Below are positions 9,661-19,007 of a DNA stretch of 39,427 bases, piece by piece. Numbering within the stretch: the stretch's first letter is position 1; the number at the start of each line of letters is the position of its first letter. Both the position numbers and the translations under genes were made by a program. The DNA comes from Candidatus Evtepia faecavium (GTDB lineage: Bacteria; Bacillota; Clostridia; Oscillospirales; Oscillospiraceae), in the NCBI GenBank assembly GCA_019115545.1, contig DXDK01000082.1, forward strand, positions 1 through 39,427. The letters are read 5' to 3'. The notes beneath the pieces are model-generated. The model saw only the letters and a list, made by a program, of their open reading frames with translations, was not told the DNA's origin and ran no database searches.

Positions 9661-10857
9661 TTATTCCGCGTAACACACTTTATCCAGGATCCCGGCCAGA
9701 TAGGCCAGGACCACGCCGTAGTTGCTGATGGGCACGCCCTGTTCCGCCGCCTGGGCGATGCGGCTGAGAACGTGCCGGCGGTTGAACATACACGCCCCGC
9801 AGTGGATCACCAGGTCGTAAGGGGAGAGGTCCGCGGGGAAGTCCTTCCCCCGGACAAAGTCGAAAGACAGCCCCTGGCCCACCAGTTTCCGCAGCTGCCG
9901 GGGGATCTTCTCCCGGCCGATGTCCTCCGTCAGAGGAGCGTGGGCGCAGGCCTCCGCAATCAGGACCCGGGAAGCCTCCGTCAGGCCGGCGATGGCCCGG
10001 GCCCCTTCCAAGAAGGCGTGGATGTCCCCCTTGTACCCGGCAAAGAGGATGGAGAAGGAGGTCAGCAGGCTCTCCGGCGGCTTGACCTTCCACACCGCGG
10101 GAAAGGCCTGGGAGTCGGTGATGATGAGCCGGGGCGGGGCCTGGAGAGCCGCCAGGGTGGCGGGCAGGCAGTCTGCCGTGCAGCTCATCACTGAGCACTT
10201 CTTGTCCAGCAGTTCCCGGATGGTCTGCACCTGGGGGAGGATCAGCCGCCCCTTGGGGGCCTGGAGGTCCTGGGGCATCACCAGAAGGACCACATCCCCC
10301 GGCCGGGCCAGGCTGCCGGTGATGGTGAGGTCCCAGAAGTCATCGGGCACCGCCTGGGCGATGGCCTGGCGCAGCTGGGGGATGCCCGCCCCCGTCACGG
10401 CGCTCACTGGCAGGACGGAAAGCCCATCCAAGGCCTGGGCGATGGCCGCTTCCAGGGTAGGCAGGCCTTCCAGCCGGTCGCACTGGTTCAGCACTGCCAG
10501 CACCGGGATTTTCCGGGCCTGGAGCTGCCGGAACCACGCCGCTTCCTCCCCGGGCGGGCCGGAGAACACCAGGATGGCCAGGTCGGTTTTTTCCATGGCC
10601 TGGCGGGTGGCCGCCACCCGGAGCTGGCCCAGGGGGCCGGCGTCGTCCAGCCCCGGGGTGTCCAGGAAGACCACCGGCCCCACCCCGTGGAGCTCAAAGG
10701 ACTTGGCCACCGGGTCCGTGGTGGTGCCGGCAACAGGGGAGACCAGGGAGGTCGCCTGCCCGGTGAGGGCGTTGATGAGGGAGGACTTTCCCGCGTTGCG
10801 CCGGCCGAACAGGCCGATGTGCAGGCGGCTGGCCTGGGGGGTGTCTTGGATGCCCAT
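9661..10857 (-). CDS. hydF: [FeFe]-hydrogenase H-cluster maturation GTPase HydF
   Basis: 398 aa; LHIGLFGRRNAGKSSLINALTGQ, PVAGTTTDPV, DTPGLDD, NQCD; C-terminal HCGACMFNRRHVLSRI cluster motif. Confidence 0.94.
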   Translation of the reverse strand: MGIQDTPQASRLHIGLFGRRNAGKSSLINALTGQATSLVSPVAGTTTDPVAKSFELHGVGPVVFLDTPGLDDAGPLGQLRVAATRQAMEKTDLAILVFSGPPGEEAAWFRQLQARKIPVLAVLNQCDRLEGLPTLEAAIAQALDGLSVLPVSAVTGAGIPQLRQAIAQAVPDDFWDLTITGSLARPGDVVLLVMPQDLQAPKGRLILPQVQTIRELLDKKCSVMSCTADCLPATLAALQAPPRLIITDSQAFPAVWKVKPPESLLTSFSILFAGYKGDIHAFLEGARAIAGLTEASRVLIAEACAHAPLTEDIGREKIPRQLRKLVGQGLSFDFVRGKDFPADLSPYDLVIHCGACMFNRRHVLSRIAQAAEQGVPISNYGVVLAYLAGILDKVCYAE

Positions 10858-10858
10858 G

Positions 10859-11842
10859 TCACACGCCCCCCAAATCCAAGGTCAGGCCGGCCAGCCGGGC
10901 CACGTCCTCGCAGTGCCCCAGGCCGGAGACGTGCCGCTGGTCAATGGGGCGGAAGGCGTCGGCCTGGGCATCCGGCAGCAGGTCGCAGAAGAGGAGGTTT
11001 GCCCCGCAGGCGATGGCGTTGAGGTTTCCCGTCTCGTCGGCCAGGCCGGTTTTGGGGTTCACCCCCGGCTGCTGGGCGGTGATCTTGATCTCCGGCATCA
11101 TCAGGCGGAGGATGGCCATCTCCTTGTTGTTCAGCAGAAAGCTCCCCGGCCCACCCTCCTGGGCCAGGGGGGTGTTGGCCGCGGGGAGATAGGGGATGTT
11201 GGGGGCCCAGCTGATCTCCAGCTCCTTCATCAGGAGAATGTCGTCGGCAAGCTCGTCCAGGGTCTGGCCGGGCCAGTCCACGATGTTGCCGGAGGCCAGC
11301 TTCATCCCAGCCTCACGGATCCACCGGGCGCACCCCAGGCGCTTGGCATAGGTGGTGGAGGGGTTCAGCCGCTGAAAGCTGTCCGGGTGGGACATCTCGA
11401 ACTTCAGCACATACTCCTCCACCCCGGCGTCGTGGAGGGCCTGGTACTGTGCCCGGGAGAATTCCCCCGCCCCCAGGGCGATGGTGAAGCCCTGCTGACG
11501 CAGGCCGGACACCAGGGTGAGCAGGTTGTCAAACCCGTAGTGGAGGTCCTCCCCGGCCAGGAGGAACATCCGCCCCAGGCCGGCCTCCCGGGCCCGCTGG
11601 GCCAGGGGGAGGATCTCCTCCGGCAGCATGCGGTAGCGGGGGATTTTGCTCCCCGCCCGCATGCCGCAGTAGAGGCATTGGTTTTTGCAGATGTTGGTGT
11701 AGGCCAGCATGGCCGTCACCAGCAGGGTGTCGCCGAAGTGGGCCTGGCAGGTCCGCCGGGCCTCCGGGGCGACCTCCGCCCAGAAGGCCGCCTCCGGCAT
11801 GGTCAGAATGTCCAGGATCTCTTGCTTGGTTTCCAGGGCCAT
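10859..11842 (-). CDS. hydE: [FeFe]-hydrogenase maturation radical SAM protein HydE
   Basis: Radical SAM CKNQCLYCGMR; LLAGEDLHYGFDNLLTLV; adjacent to hydF; RBS aaaggaga before ATG at 11842. Confidence 0.88.
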   Translation of the reverse strand: MALETKQEILDILTMPEAAFWAEVAPEARRTCQAHFGDTLLVTAMLAYTNICKNQCLYCGMRAGSKIPRYRMLPEEILPLAQRAREAGLGRMFLLAGEDLHYGFDNLLTLVSGLRQQGFTIALGAGEFSRAQYQALHDAGVEEYVLKFEMSHPDSFQRLNPSTTYAKRLGCARWIREAGMKLASGNIVDWPGQTLDELADDILLMKELEISWAPNIPYLPAANTPLAQEGGPGSFLLNNKEMAILRLMMPEIKITAQQPGVNPKTGLADETGNLNAIACGANLLFCDLLPDAQADAFRPIDQRHVSGLGHCEDVARLAGLTLDLGGV

Positions 11843-11865
11843 GGAGGGTCTCCTTTCCTCTGGGG

Positions 11866-12900
11866 TCACTGGGCGATGTAATAGAAATCATCCCCGGGCA
11901 GGGCCCCGCCCACGGACTGGGGGTTCTGGTCAAAGAGGACCTGGAAATACCCCTCCACGGAGGTCTTCATCTCCTCCCCGGTGATGCAGACGATGTTGCA
12001 GTAGGGAATGGCCTTCTCCGCCACCGCGGCCTCCACGATGTCGTACTGGCCCACCAGTTGGGCGGCCTCGGCCACGTTGTCGTTGACGTACTGGGTGGAG
12101 GCGGCGTACTCTTCCAGGAAGGCGGCCACGGCGTCGGGGTGCTCCTGGGCAAACTCGGTGCGGACGATGAGGCCGGCGGTGTTCAGCTGGCTGCCGTTGT
12201 CCAGCTTGTCCCACTCCTGGGTGAGGTCGATGGCCACCTGCAGGTCGGGGAACTTGCTCTGAGCCACGGTGACGAAGGGCTGGGGCAGCATGGCGATGAC
12301 GTGGTCCTCGGCGGCCATCAGGGCCACCACTTCCGAGGGCTCGCTCTTCCACTCGATGGTGACGTCAGAGGCGGGGTCCAGGCCGTTTTCCTCCAGGAGG
12401 TAGTTCAGGGCATACTCAGGGGTGGAGCCCTTGCCGGTGGCATAGATAGTCTGGCCCTTCAGGCTGCTCCAGTCGGTGACGGTCTGGCCGCCGTTCTCCA
12501 CGATGTAGATGACCCCCAGGGTGTTCACCGCCAGCAGCTGGACGGAGCCCTCAGAGTTGTTGTACAGAACGGAGCCCAGGTTCACCGGCACGGCCAGAAT
12601 ATCCAGCTCCCCCTGGAGCATCTTGGGGGTGAGCTCGTCGGCGGAGCCGGCCATGGTGAACTCGTAGTGGTTGGTAGTGGTGCCGGCGTCGTTGTCGGCC
12701 AGGAGCTTCACCATGCCCATGGAGGTGGGGCCCTTCAGCCCGCCCAGGCGGATGGTGGTCTGCTCGCCGGTCTCGGCGGCGGTGGTGTCTTCGGTGGGGG
12801 TGTCCTCTGCGGGGGTATCGGTGCTTCCGCAGCCGGCGCACAGGGCGGCGGCCAGGCAGGCGGAGAGGAGCAGGGCAAGGAATTTCTTTTTCATAGTCAT
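11866..12900 (-). CDS. ABC transporter substrate-binding lipoprotein (NMT1/SsuA/TauA-like), no permease or ATPase adjacent
   Basis: Lipobox LLLSACLAAALCAGCGS; RLGGLKGPTSMGMVKLLAD, ATGKGSTPEYALNYLLEENGL. Confidence 0.85.
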   Translation of the reverse strand: MTMKKKFLALLLSACLAAALCAGCGSTDTPAEDTPTEDTTAAETGEQTTIRLGGLKGPTSMGMVKLLADNDAGTTTNHYEFTMAGSADELTPKMLQGELDILAVPVNLGSVLYNNSEGSVQLLAVNTLGVIYIVENGGQTVTDWSSLKGQTIYATGKGSTPEYALNYLLEENGLDPASDVTIEWKSEPSEVVALMAAEDHVIAMLPQPFVTVAQSKFPDLQVAIDLTQEWDKLDNGSQLNTAGLIVRTEFAQEHPDAVAAFLEEYAASTQYVNDNVAEAAQLVGQYDIVEAAVAEKAIPYCNIVCITGEEMKTSVEGYFQVLFDQNPQSVGGALPGDDFYYIAQ

Positions 12901-13018
12901 AACCTCGTTTTCTTTCTCGCCAGTGGCGGTGATGCCATTATTTTACCCCTTTGCCCGGAGAATCTGCGTTGCCTGTGCAACCAAGCAGGGGCTTTTCTGG
13001 GGCGTAAGGGCAGAAAAA

Positions 13019-13045
13019 CTCCCGTGCCCGGAAGGGGCACGGGAG
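13019..13045 (-). terminator. Terminator of the desulfoferrodoxin gene
   Basis: ctcccgtgcc...ggcacgggag followed on the minus strand by TTTTT. Confidence 0.8.
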
Positions 13046-13066
13046 CTGGTTGGTAAGGCAAGAAAG

Positions 13067-13444
13067 TCAGGCTTTCTTCCACAGGCCGTGGAGGTTGCAG
13101 TACTCATAGGCGGCCACGAACTTGTCGCCGGGGGCCATGGCAAAGACGGCCTTGGGCTCCTGGCCGGGCTTGAGGGCCTTGCGCTGGTTGCCCTGCTCGG
13201 TCTGGATGCTGATCCACTGGATGGAGTGCTTCTCCTCCATGGGGTGGATGGTGGAGCCCACGGTGACGGTGACCAGGTTGCCGTCGATCTCCACCACGGG
13301 GACGTGCTTCTCGGTGGCGGCGTCGGTGGTGTTGGCCACCAGCTCCTTCATCTCCTCGCCGCAGCAGGAAACCTTGGGGCCCTTGGGATCGACATAGGCG
13401 ATGATGTTGCCGCAGTGGGAACATTTGTAGAACTTCATATCCAT
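13067..13444 (-). CDS. dfx: Desulfoferrodoxin / superoxide reductase
   Basis: 125 aa; MKFYKCSHCGNIIAYVDPKGPKVSCCGEEMKEL; EKHVPVVE, HPMEEKHSIQWI, EYCNLHGLWK. Confidence 0.95.
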   Translation of the reverse strand: MDMKFYKCSHCGNIIAYVDPKGPKVSCCGEEMKELVANTTDAATEKHVPVVEIDGNLVTVTVGSTIHPMEEKHSIQWISIQTEQGNQRKALKPGQEPKAVFAMAPGDKFVAAYEYCNLHGLWKKA

Positions 13445-13492
13445 GATGTGGTTCTCCTTTCTGATGATCGAATGAAAATATGGAATAAGAGG

Positions 13493-13522
13493 TTGTGTCG
13501 GCTTTCTTGTTTATGGTATGAT
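13493..13522 (+). promoter_or_regulatory. Candidate promoter of the Crp/Fnr-type regulator
   Basis: TTGTGT-N18-TATGAT, overlapped by an 18-bp inverted repeat (13513-13530). Confidence 0.4.
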
Positions 13523-13618
13523 ACTACCATGAAATCACCCCAACCACAGTGATTTTGTCACGAATCCTGAAAAAACCCACAGGGTGGCCATGTTCCGGCC
13601 AGAGAGGACGAGATTCCC

Positions 13619-14269
13619 ATGAACCGAGAAATTTCCTTTTACAATTACCTCACCCCGGAGGAGCAGGATCTCCTGGACCGCTCCATGCGGCAGGTCTCCT
13701 GCCGGAAGGGGCAGGTGGTCCACCGCCATGGCGATGCCTGCGTGGGCCTCATCTTCGTCCGGCGGGGCCGGCTGGCCTTTTCCATCCTCTCTGAAGAGGG
13801 GCGGGAGATCACCGTCTTCCGTGTAGAAAAGGGATCTGCCTGCATTCTCTCCGCCGCCTGCGTGCTGCAGAGCCTGGAGTTTGAAAGCCAGATCACCGCG
13901 GAGGTCAACGCGGACATCTCCATCCTGCCCGCCCCTATCCTCTCCCGGCTGATGAACGCCAATCGGGATGTGGAGCGCCTGGTCTATAAACAGGCGGTGG
14001 GGCAGTACTCCAGCGTGCTGCACACCATGCAGCAGATCATCTTCCTCAGCCTGGAAAAGCGCCTGGCCACCTTCCTTCTGGAGGAGAGCCAGCGGCGGAA
14101 ATCCCCGTCCTTCTCCGCCACCCACGAGCAGATCGCCCGGTACATCGGCTCCTCCCGGGAGGTGGTCACCCGGATGCTCAACCAGTTTGCCGGCCGGGGC
14201 ATCGTCACCTTGGGCCGGGGAACGGTCACCGTGCTGGACCCGGACGCGCTGGAAGACATCATCCAATGA
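13619..14269 (+). CDS. Crp/Fnr-family transcriptional regulator
   Basis: 216 aa cyclic-nucleotide-binding-like fold and HTH (HEQIARYIGSSREVVTRMLNQFAGRGIVTLGRGTVTVLD). Confidence 0.92.
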   Translation: MNREISFYNYLTPEEQDLLDRSMRQVSCRKGQVVHRHGDACVGLIFVRRGRLAFSILSEEGREITVFRVEKGSACILSAACVLQSLEFESQITAEVNADISILPAPILSRLMNANRDVERLVYKQAVGQYSSVLHTMQQIIFLSLEKRLATFLLEESQRRKSPSFSATHEQIARYIGSSREVVTRMLNQFAGRGIVTLGRGTVTVLDPDALEDIIQ

Positions 14270-14294
14270 CATCATACCACAAGGAGGGGCTCGA

Positions 14295-15464
14295 ATGAAG
14301 CGGGATTTTGAGTTTTTTAATCCAACCCAAGTATTTTTTGGCAGGTCCGCCATGGAGAACCTGGGGGCCGTCCTGTCCCAGTACGGGGACCGGGTGCTGC
14401 TGGCCTACGGCGGCGGGTCCATCCGGGAAAACGGGATCTATGACCAGGTGATGGAGGTCCTCCGCGCCTGCGGGAAGACCGTGACGGAGTTCTCCGGCAT
14501 CCTGCCCAACCCCACCTATGCCAAAGCCCTGGAGGGGGGCGCCCTGGCCCGGGCCTGCCAGGCGGACCTCATCCTGGCGGTGGGGGGCGGGTCAGTGATC
14601 GACTGCGCCAAGGCGGTGGCCATCGCCGCCGTGGAGGAGGGGGACCTCTGGAACAAGTACTGGGAGGGGAAGCAGCCCCTGGACTGCGTGCCCCTCCCGG
14701 TGGGGGCCATCCTCACCATGGTGGGCACCGGCTCGGAGATGGACGGGGATTCCGTGCTCACCAACGAGGAGACCAAGCGCAAGACCTCCTGCTGGGACTA
14801 TGCCATCTATCCCCAGTTTGCCATCCTGAACCCGGAGTTCACCTTCAGCGTGCCGGAGTATCAAATGGTGTCGGGGATCTTTGATACCCTCTCCCACATC
14901 ATGGAGATCTACCTCAGCCCCGAGGATGAGGACAACATCTCCGACGACTTTGCCGAGGCCCTGATGCGCAGCATCCTCCGCAACACGCCCGTGGCCATCG
15001 CCAATCCCCGGGATTACGTGGCCCGGAGCAATCTGATGTGGGCCTCCTCCCTGGCCCTCAGCGGCATCCTGGCCCCCTCCAAGCAGGAGGACTGGGAGGT
15101 CCACCAGATCCAGCACCAGATCGCCGCTTACTACCCCTCGGCCCACGGCATGGGGCTGGCGGCGGTGTCGCCCGCCTATTACCGCCTGGTGTGCCCCCAC
15201 GGCCTGCCCCGGTTCCGGCGGTTTGCGGTGAATGTGTGGGGCGTCGACCCCGCCGGCAAGAGCGACCGGGAGGTGGCCCTGGCGGGGATCGACGCGATGG
15301 CCGCCTTCATTCGGGACAGCCGGATGACCCCCAACCTCCGGGCCCTGGGGATCCTCGACGAGAGCCGTCTGGCGGAGATCGCCGCCACCTGCAACCTCCG
15401 CCGGGGCGGGTATTACACCCTCACCCGGGAGGACGTGCTCCAGGTGCTCCGGGAGAGCTTTTGA
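14295..15464 (+). CDS. Iron-containing alcohol dehydrogenase (butanol dehydrogenase-like)
   Basis: FEFFNPTQVFFGRSAMENLGAVL, YGGGSIRENGIYDQV, LILAVGGGSVIDCAKAVAIAA, HGMGLAAVSPAYYR; RBS aaggagg. Confidence 0.94.
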   Translation: MKRDFEFFNPTQVFFGRSAMENLGAVLSQYGDRVLLAYGGGSIRENGIYDQVMEVLRACGKTVTEFSGILPNPTYAKALEGGALARACQADLILAVGGGSVIDCAKAVAIAAVEEGDLWNKYWEGKQPLDCVPLPVGAILTMVGTGSEMDGDSVLTNEETKRKTSCWDYAIYPQFAILNPEFTFSVPEYQMVSGIFDTLSHIMEIYLSPEDEDNISDDFAEALMRSILRNTPVAIANPRDYVARSNLMWASSLALSGILAPSKQEDWEVHQIQHQIAAYYPSAHGMGLAAVSPAYYRLVCPHGLPRFRRFAVNVWGVDPAGKSDREVALAGIDAMAAFIRDSRMTPNLRALGILDESRLAEIAATCNLRRGGYYTLTREDVLQVLRESF

Positions 15465-15474
15465 GGCTGTGATG

Positions 15475-15512
15475 AAAAAACAGCAGGTGCTGGGAAACAC
15501 CTGCTGTTTTTT
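15475..15512 (+). terminator. Terminator downstream of the alcohol dehydrogenase gene
   Basis: aaaaaacagcaggtg...cacctgctgtttttt. Confidence 0.85.
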
Positions 15513-15524
15513 GCTGCAGAGTTT

Positions 15525-15929
15525 TTAGAAGTAGAGGTCGTCGTTCTCCCCCTGGGCACCCAGGAGGTCCACAAAATAGGGCGCAACCACATAGACGTTG
15601 GTGGCTACCTTCATGATGTGACCGTCTTCCGTGTAGATGACGCCGGAGACGAAGTCCAGCAGACGACGGGCGACGTCCCGCTCGGTCTTGGCCAGGTTCA
15701 GCACAACGAACTTCATATCCCGGAGAAGATCCGCGATCTTGGATGCGTCCTTATACTCCTGGGGAGAGACCAGGACGATCTGCATATCCGCTACGCTGTG
15801 GATCGGCTGGACCCCTTCGGGTTCCCAGTCCTGCGCCTCGTCCTCATACTCGTAATCGTAATTGGCTTCGTAATCTTCGTACAGGTCGTCTTCTTCCGGC
15901 TTACGGCGCAGAGCGCTAAAGAGTGACAT
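15525..15929 (-). CDS. sepF: Cell division protein SepF
   Basis: 134 aa; Tyr/Asp/Glu-rich linker, then IHSVADMQIVLVSPQEYKDASKIADLLRDMKFVVLNLAKTERDVARRLLDFVSGVIYTEDGHIMKVATNVYVVAP. Confidence 0.92.
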   Translation of the reverse strand: MSLFSALRRKPEEDDLYEDYEANYDYEYEDEAQDWEPEGVQPIHSVADMQIVLVSPQEYKDASKIADLLRDMKFVVLNLAKTERDVARRLLDFVSGVIYTEDGHIMKVATNVYVVAPYFVDLLGAQGENDDLYF

Positions 15930-16022
15930 GTGCGTACCTCCTCAGTATGGATGACTCTCTCTTGGTTTATGATCCACAAGTTGCAAGAACAAAACCATTT
16001 CGTTCCATCAAGTGTTTTTAAC

Positions 16023-16051
16023 ATGATACTACAAAAGAGAGGAGATTTCAA
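16023..16051 (-). promoter_or_regulatory. Candidate sepF promoter
   Basis: Minus strand TTGAAA-N17-TATCAT. Confidence 0.5.
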
Positions 16052-16202
16052 GGGTTTTGTGGAATATTTTGTGCGTGTCTGTAACTTTTTTTCAATATGT
16101 TGAAACCGTTCTGACACTTTTTGGGGCGGGGCAAGGGCGGGCCGGGGCAAAAATCAGCAGAGGGGGCTGCAAAAATGGGCTGTATCCCCTGGGGCACAGG
16201 GG

Positions 16203-16592
16203 TTACGGCTCCCGCCGATACTCCTCCAGCAGCTGCAGCAGCTGCTCCTCGTCCTTGTCGTCCAGGCCGTGGGCGTTGGCCAGGCCCTCGATGTGGTGGG
16301 TGAGCTCGTGGGCCAGGGTGGTGTAGAGCTCCTCCTGCCAGGTCTCTTCGCTCCAATCCTCGTTCCGGGCGGAGGCCAGGAAGGAGCCGTAGTAGAGGTT
16401 GATATACCGCCCCAGGTACCCGTCCTGGACATACTCCCCCATGAAATAAACCTCCCCATCGGGGAACATGGGGTCCGGCTTGGCCTCCTCCTGGAGAAGG
16501 ATCCCGCCGTTGAGCTCCTCAAAAAAGACGGGAGGAAAGGCCTCGGCCATCTCGTCCAGCATATCTGCCACTTGGTCAAAGGTATACTCCAT
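16203..16592 (-). CDS. Small metallopeptidase (zincin) family protein
   Basis: 129 aa with HELTHHIEGLANAHG (HExxH..H) motif and MFPDGEVYFMGEYVQDGYLGRYINLYYGSF. Confidence 0.82.
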   Translation of the reverse strand: MEYTFDQVADMLDEMAEAFPPVFFEELNGGILLQEEAKPDPMFPDGEVYFMGEYVQDGYLGRYINLYYGSFLASARNEDWSEETWQEELYTTLAHELTHHIEGLANAHGLDDKDEEQLLQLLEEYRREP

Positions 16593-16664
16593 CGTGTATC
16601 CTCCCTTCTCGGATCCTTATGGCATTGATTGTACAATACCGGCGGAAAGACTGCAAGCAAAACA

Positions 16665-16697
16665 GGCCCGGCGGAGGAAATTTTCCTCCGCCGGGCC
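16665..16697 (-). terminator. Terminator of the double ABC operon
   Basis: ggcccggcggaggaaaattttcctccgccgggcc, followed on the minus strand by tgtttt. Confidence 0.75.
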
Positions 16698-16713
16698 AAG
16701 GGGGACACGGAAA

Positions 16714-18270
16714 TCAATGGGTGTACTCTGCGTACTGCAGCATATTCCGCAGCAGGTAGAAGAGCAGCAGGGCCACGGGGACGTTCACCAGGCCGGCCAG
16801 CAGCAGGCCGGTGACCACGCCGCCGGGGAAGCCCACAAAGGCCACCAGGAAGATGGCCAGCAGGATGCCGGGCAGGGTCAGCAGGATGAGGATCAGGAAA
16901 TAGAGGAAGAGGATGAGGGCCTTGCTGGCGCCGCTCCAGAAGCGCTCCAGCAGGAGGTTCCCGCTCTGGAACAGGAAGGCGTAGCTGATCCGGGCGAACA
17001 CGCAGACCACAATGCCCCAGGGGCTCATCTGGAGGATCAGCCCCACCGGCACAAAGACCACCACCGCCTCCGCCAGGGCGGAGGGGAAGAGCTCCCGCAG
17101 GCACTGGAGAAGCTTGGCAAAGGGCGGCTCCGGCACCAGGTAGACGAAGGGTTTGTACAGCTCCCGGTTGATCCGGCTGGTCCCTGCGGTGAAGAGCTGG
17201 AGATAGACCGCCAGGGCAAAGACGGGGATGATCCCCCCCGCCCGCATGAAGAAGGCGAAGACGATCAGGACCACCGCGAAGATCAGGGTGATGGGCGGCA
17301 GCAGCAGCCACCCGCCCCGGCGGTTTTCGATCTTGTGCTTGTAGTAGAAGGCCGAGGCCCCCCAGCCCCCTTTCATGCCGATGGCACCCACGCGGACCTT
17401 TCCGGGGACGGCCTCCATGGAGCCCTCCTTCTTGGCGGCGATGGCCGACTGGGCCAGTTCCGCTGTGCGCAGGACGTCCTCGTACCAATCCCGGGGGAAG
17501 TGGGTGAGGAGGAAGACCAGCAGGGCCAGAAAGGCGGCGCACAGGAGCAGGCCGGGCCACCACAGGCCCATGCCCAGCCACCCGGCAAAGGTCCAGCCCA
17601 GCCAGCCCGCCACGGGGAAGAGCTCCACCGGCAGGCTCACCGCCGCCTGGATGAGGCCCGCCAGGCGGTTCTCTGGGGCGTTCCACATGCCCCAGCACAG
17701 CCAGGCCAGCTCCAGCAGGCCCAGCACCACGATGAGGATCTTCAGGACCCGCTGGGCCCCCTCGCTGCTGCTGGTGAAGGCATAGATGGTCATGGCCGTC
17801 ACCTGGCCCAGGAAGACCGCGGCGCAGTAGCACAGGAAGATCACTGCCATGGTCCCCACGGTGATGTTGTACAGGTTGTGGAGCCAGCCGTACTGGTAGA
17901 AGAGGAAGATCCCCACCAGCAGCACGGTGCCGATCTGCCGGAAGAGCCCATAGAACAGCGCCCGGGTCCGGCCGATGGGGGAGGGGAAGATCAGGTTCAC
18001 GTCCGACAGGGAGAAGATGGTGCCCCCCTTGGAAAACCCGTTCCACACCATGTAGAGGAAGATGAACAGGAAGAGGGCGGTGGCCATGGCCACCATTTCC
18101 CGGGGATCCCGATAGGCCTCGGGGGGAGGGCCGCTCTGGCTGCCCCCCACCGCCAGCACGAAAAGGGCCACCAGGAACACCACGTAGATCAGCCGGGCGG
18201 GCTTGCGGAACAGGTCCCGGATGGCGTTCTTCAGCCGGGAGAGGGAGAGATAGATCAGGGGACTGGTCAC
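16714..18270 (-). CDS. ABC exporter permease, ABC_export-like multi-TM protein
   Basis: 518 aa, many hydrophobic helices; GTGA overlap with the upstream ATPase gene. Confidence 0.8.
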   Translation of the reverse strand: MTSPLIYLSLSRLKNAIRDLFRKPARLIYVVFLVALFVLAVGGSQSGPPPEAYRDPREMVAMATALFLFIFLYMVWNGFSKGGTIFSLSDVNLIFPSPIGRTRALFYGLFRQIGTVLLVGIFLFYQYGWLHNLYNITVGTMAVIFLCYCAAVFLGQVTAMTIYAFTSSSEGAQRVLKILIVVLGLLELAWLCWGMWNAPENRLAGLIQAAVSLPVELFPVAGWLGWTFAGWLGMGLWWPGLLLCAAFLALLVFLLTHFPRDWYEDVLRTAELAQSAIAAKKEGSMEAVPGKVRVGAIGMKGGWGASAFYYKHKIENRRGGWLLLPPITLIFAVVLIVFAFFMRAGGIIPVFALAVYLQLFTAGTSRINRELYKPFVYLVPEPPFAKLLQCLRELFPSALAEAVVVFVPVGLILQMSPWGIVVCVFARISYAFLFQSGNLLLERFWSGASKALILFLYFLILILLTLPGILLAIFLVAFVGFPGGVVTGLLLAGLVNVPVALLLFYLLRNMLQYAEYTH

Positions 18271-18971
18271 GCTTCCTGCCCTCCCTCGGTGATGGCGAAG
18301 AAGAGATCCTCCAGGCTCTGGGCCTGGAGCTCCTCCGGTCGGTTGTACTGGGTGGCGGCAAAACGGCCTTTGACCATGATGTGGGTCACATCCCAGTAAT
18401 CCTCCACGCTGTCGATCATGTGGGTGGAGATGAGCAGGGCGGCCCCCGCCTCCTTCTGCTCCCGGAAGAGGGTCTTCAGCTCCTTGATGGCGTGGGGGTC
18501 CAGACCCACCATGGGCTCGTCAAAGATGATGAGTTTGGGACGGTGGACCAGGCCGCAGCAGATGGAGAGCTTCTGCTGCATGCCCTTGGACAGGTCCCGG
18601 CCCAGCTTGTCCCGCTTGTCCGCCAGCTCGAAGCGCTCCAGCAGCTGCTCTCCGTAGCCGTCGTCCTCCAGGCGATAGGCCCGGCGGATGAACTCCAGGT
18701 GCTCGGACACGGTGAGCATGTCGTACACCGCCGGGGTTTCTGGGATATAGGCCAGCAGCCGCTTGGCCTCGGTGGTCTTGTTGCCAAAGCCGCCGATGGT
18801 GATCTCCCCCTGGAAGCGGAGCAGGCCGGCGATGCACTTGATGATGGTGGACTTGCCGGCGCCGTTGGGTCCCAGGAGAATGGCGATCTGCCCGCCCTCC
18901 ACCTGGAAGCTGATGTCGTCGTTGGCCAGGTTCTTGCCATAGTATTTGGTGACGTGTGCTAAGTGTAACAT
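18267..18971 (-). CDS. ABC transporter ATP-binding protein
   Basis: Walker A GPNGAGKST, signature LSKGMQQKL, Walker B LIIFDEPMVGLD. Confidence 0.95.
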   Translation of the reverse strand: MLHLAHVTKYYGKNLANDDISFQVEGGQIAILLGPNGAGKSTIIKCIAGLLRFQGEITIGGFGNKTTEAKRLLAYIPETPAVYDMLTVSEHLEFIRRAYRLEDDGYGEQLLERFELADKRDKLGRDLSKGMQQKLSICCGLVHRPKLIIFDEPMVGLDPHAIKELKTLFREQKEAGAALLISTHMIDSVEDYWDVTHIMVKGRFAATQYNRPEELQAQSLEDLFFAITEGGQEA

Positions 18972-19007
18972 GTGGGATCTCCTTTGAAGGGTTTACTGGG
19001 AATGGGT

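Noticed and set aside
10859-11842. PylB (methylornithine synthase) instead of HydE
   Set aside because: The families are similar, but hydF is immediately adjacent and no pyl genes are present.
9920-11881. 653-aa plus-strand ORF opposite hydF and hydE
   Set aside because: Compositionally biased antisense shadow with no recognisable domain.
16154-18361. 735-aa minus-strand ORF in another frame of the ABC exporter region
   Set aside because: Arg/Pro/Gly-rich frame-shifted shadow; the 518-aa membrane protein and the zincin in the correct frames explain the DNA.
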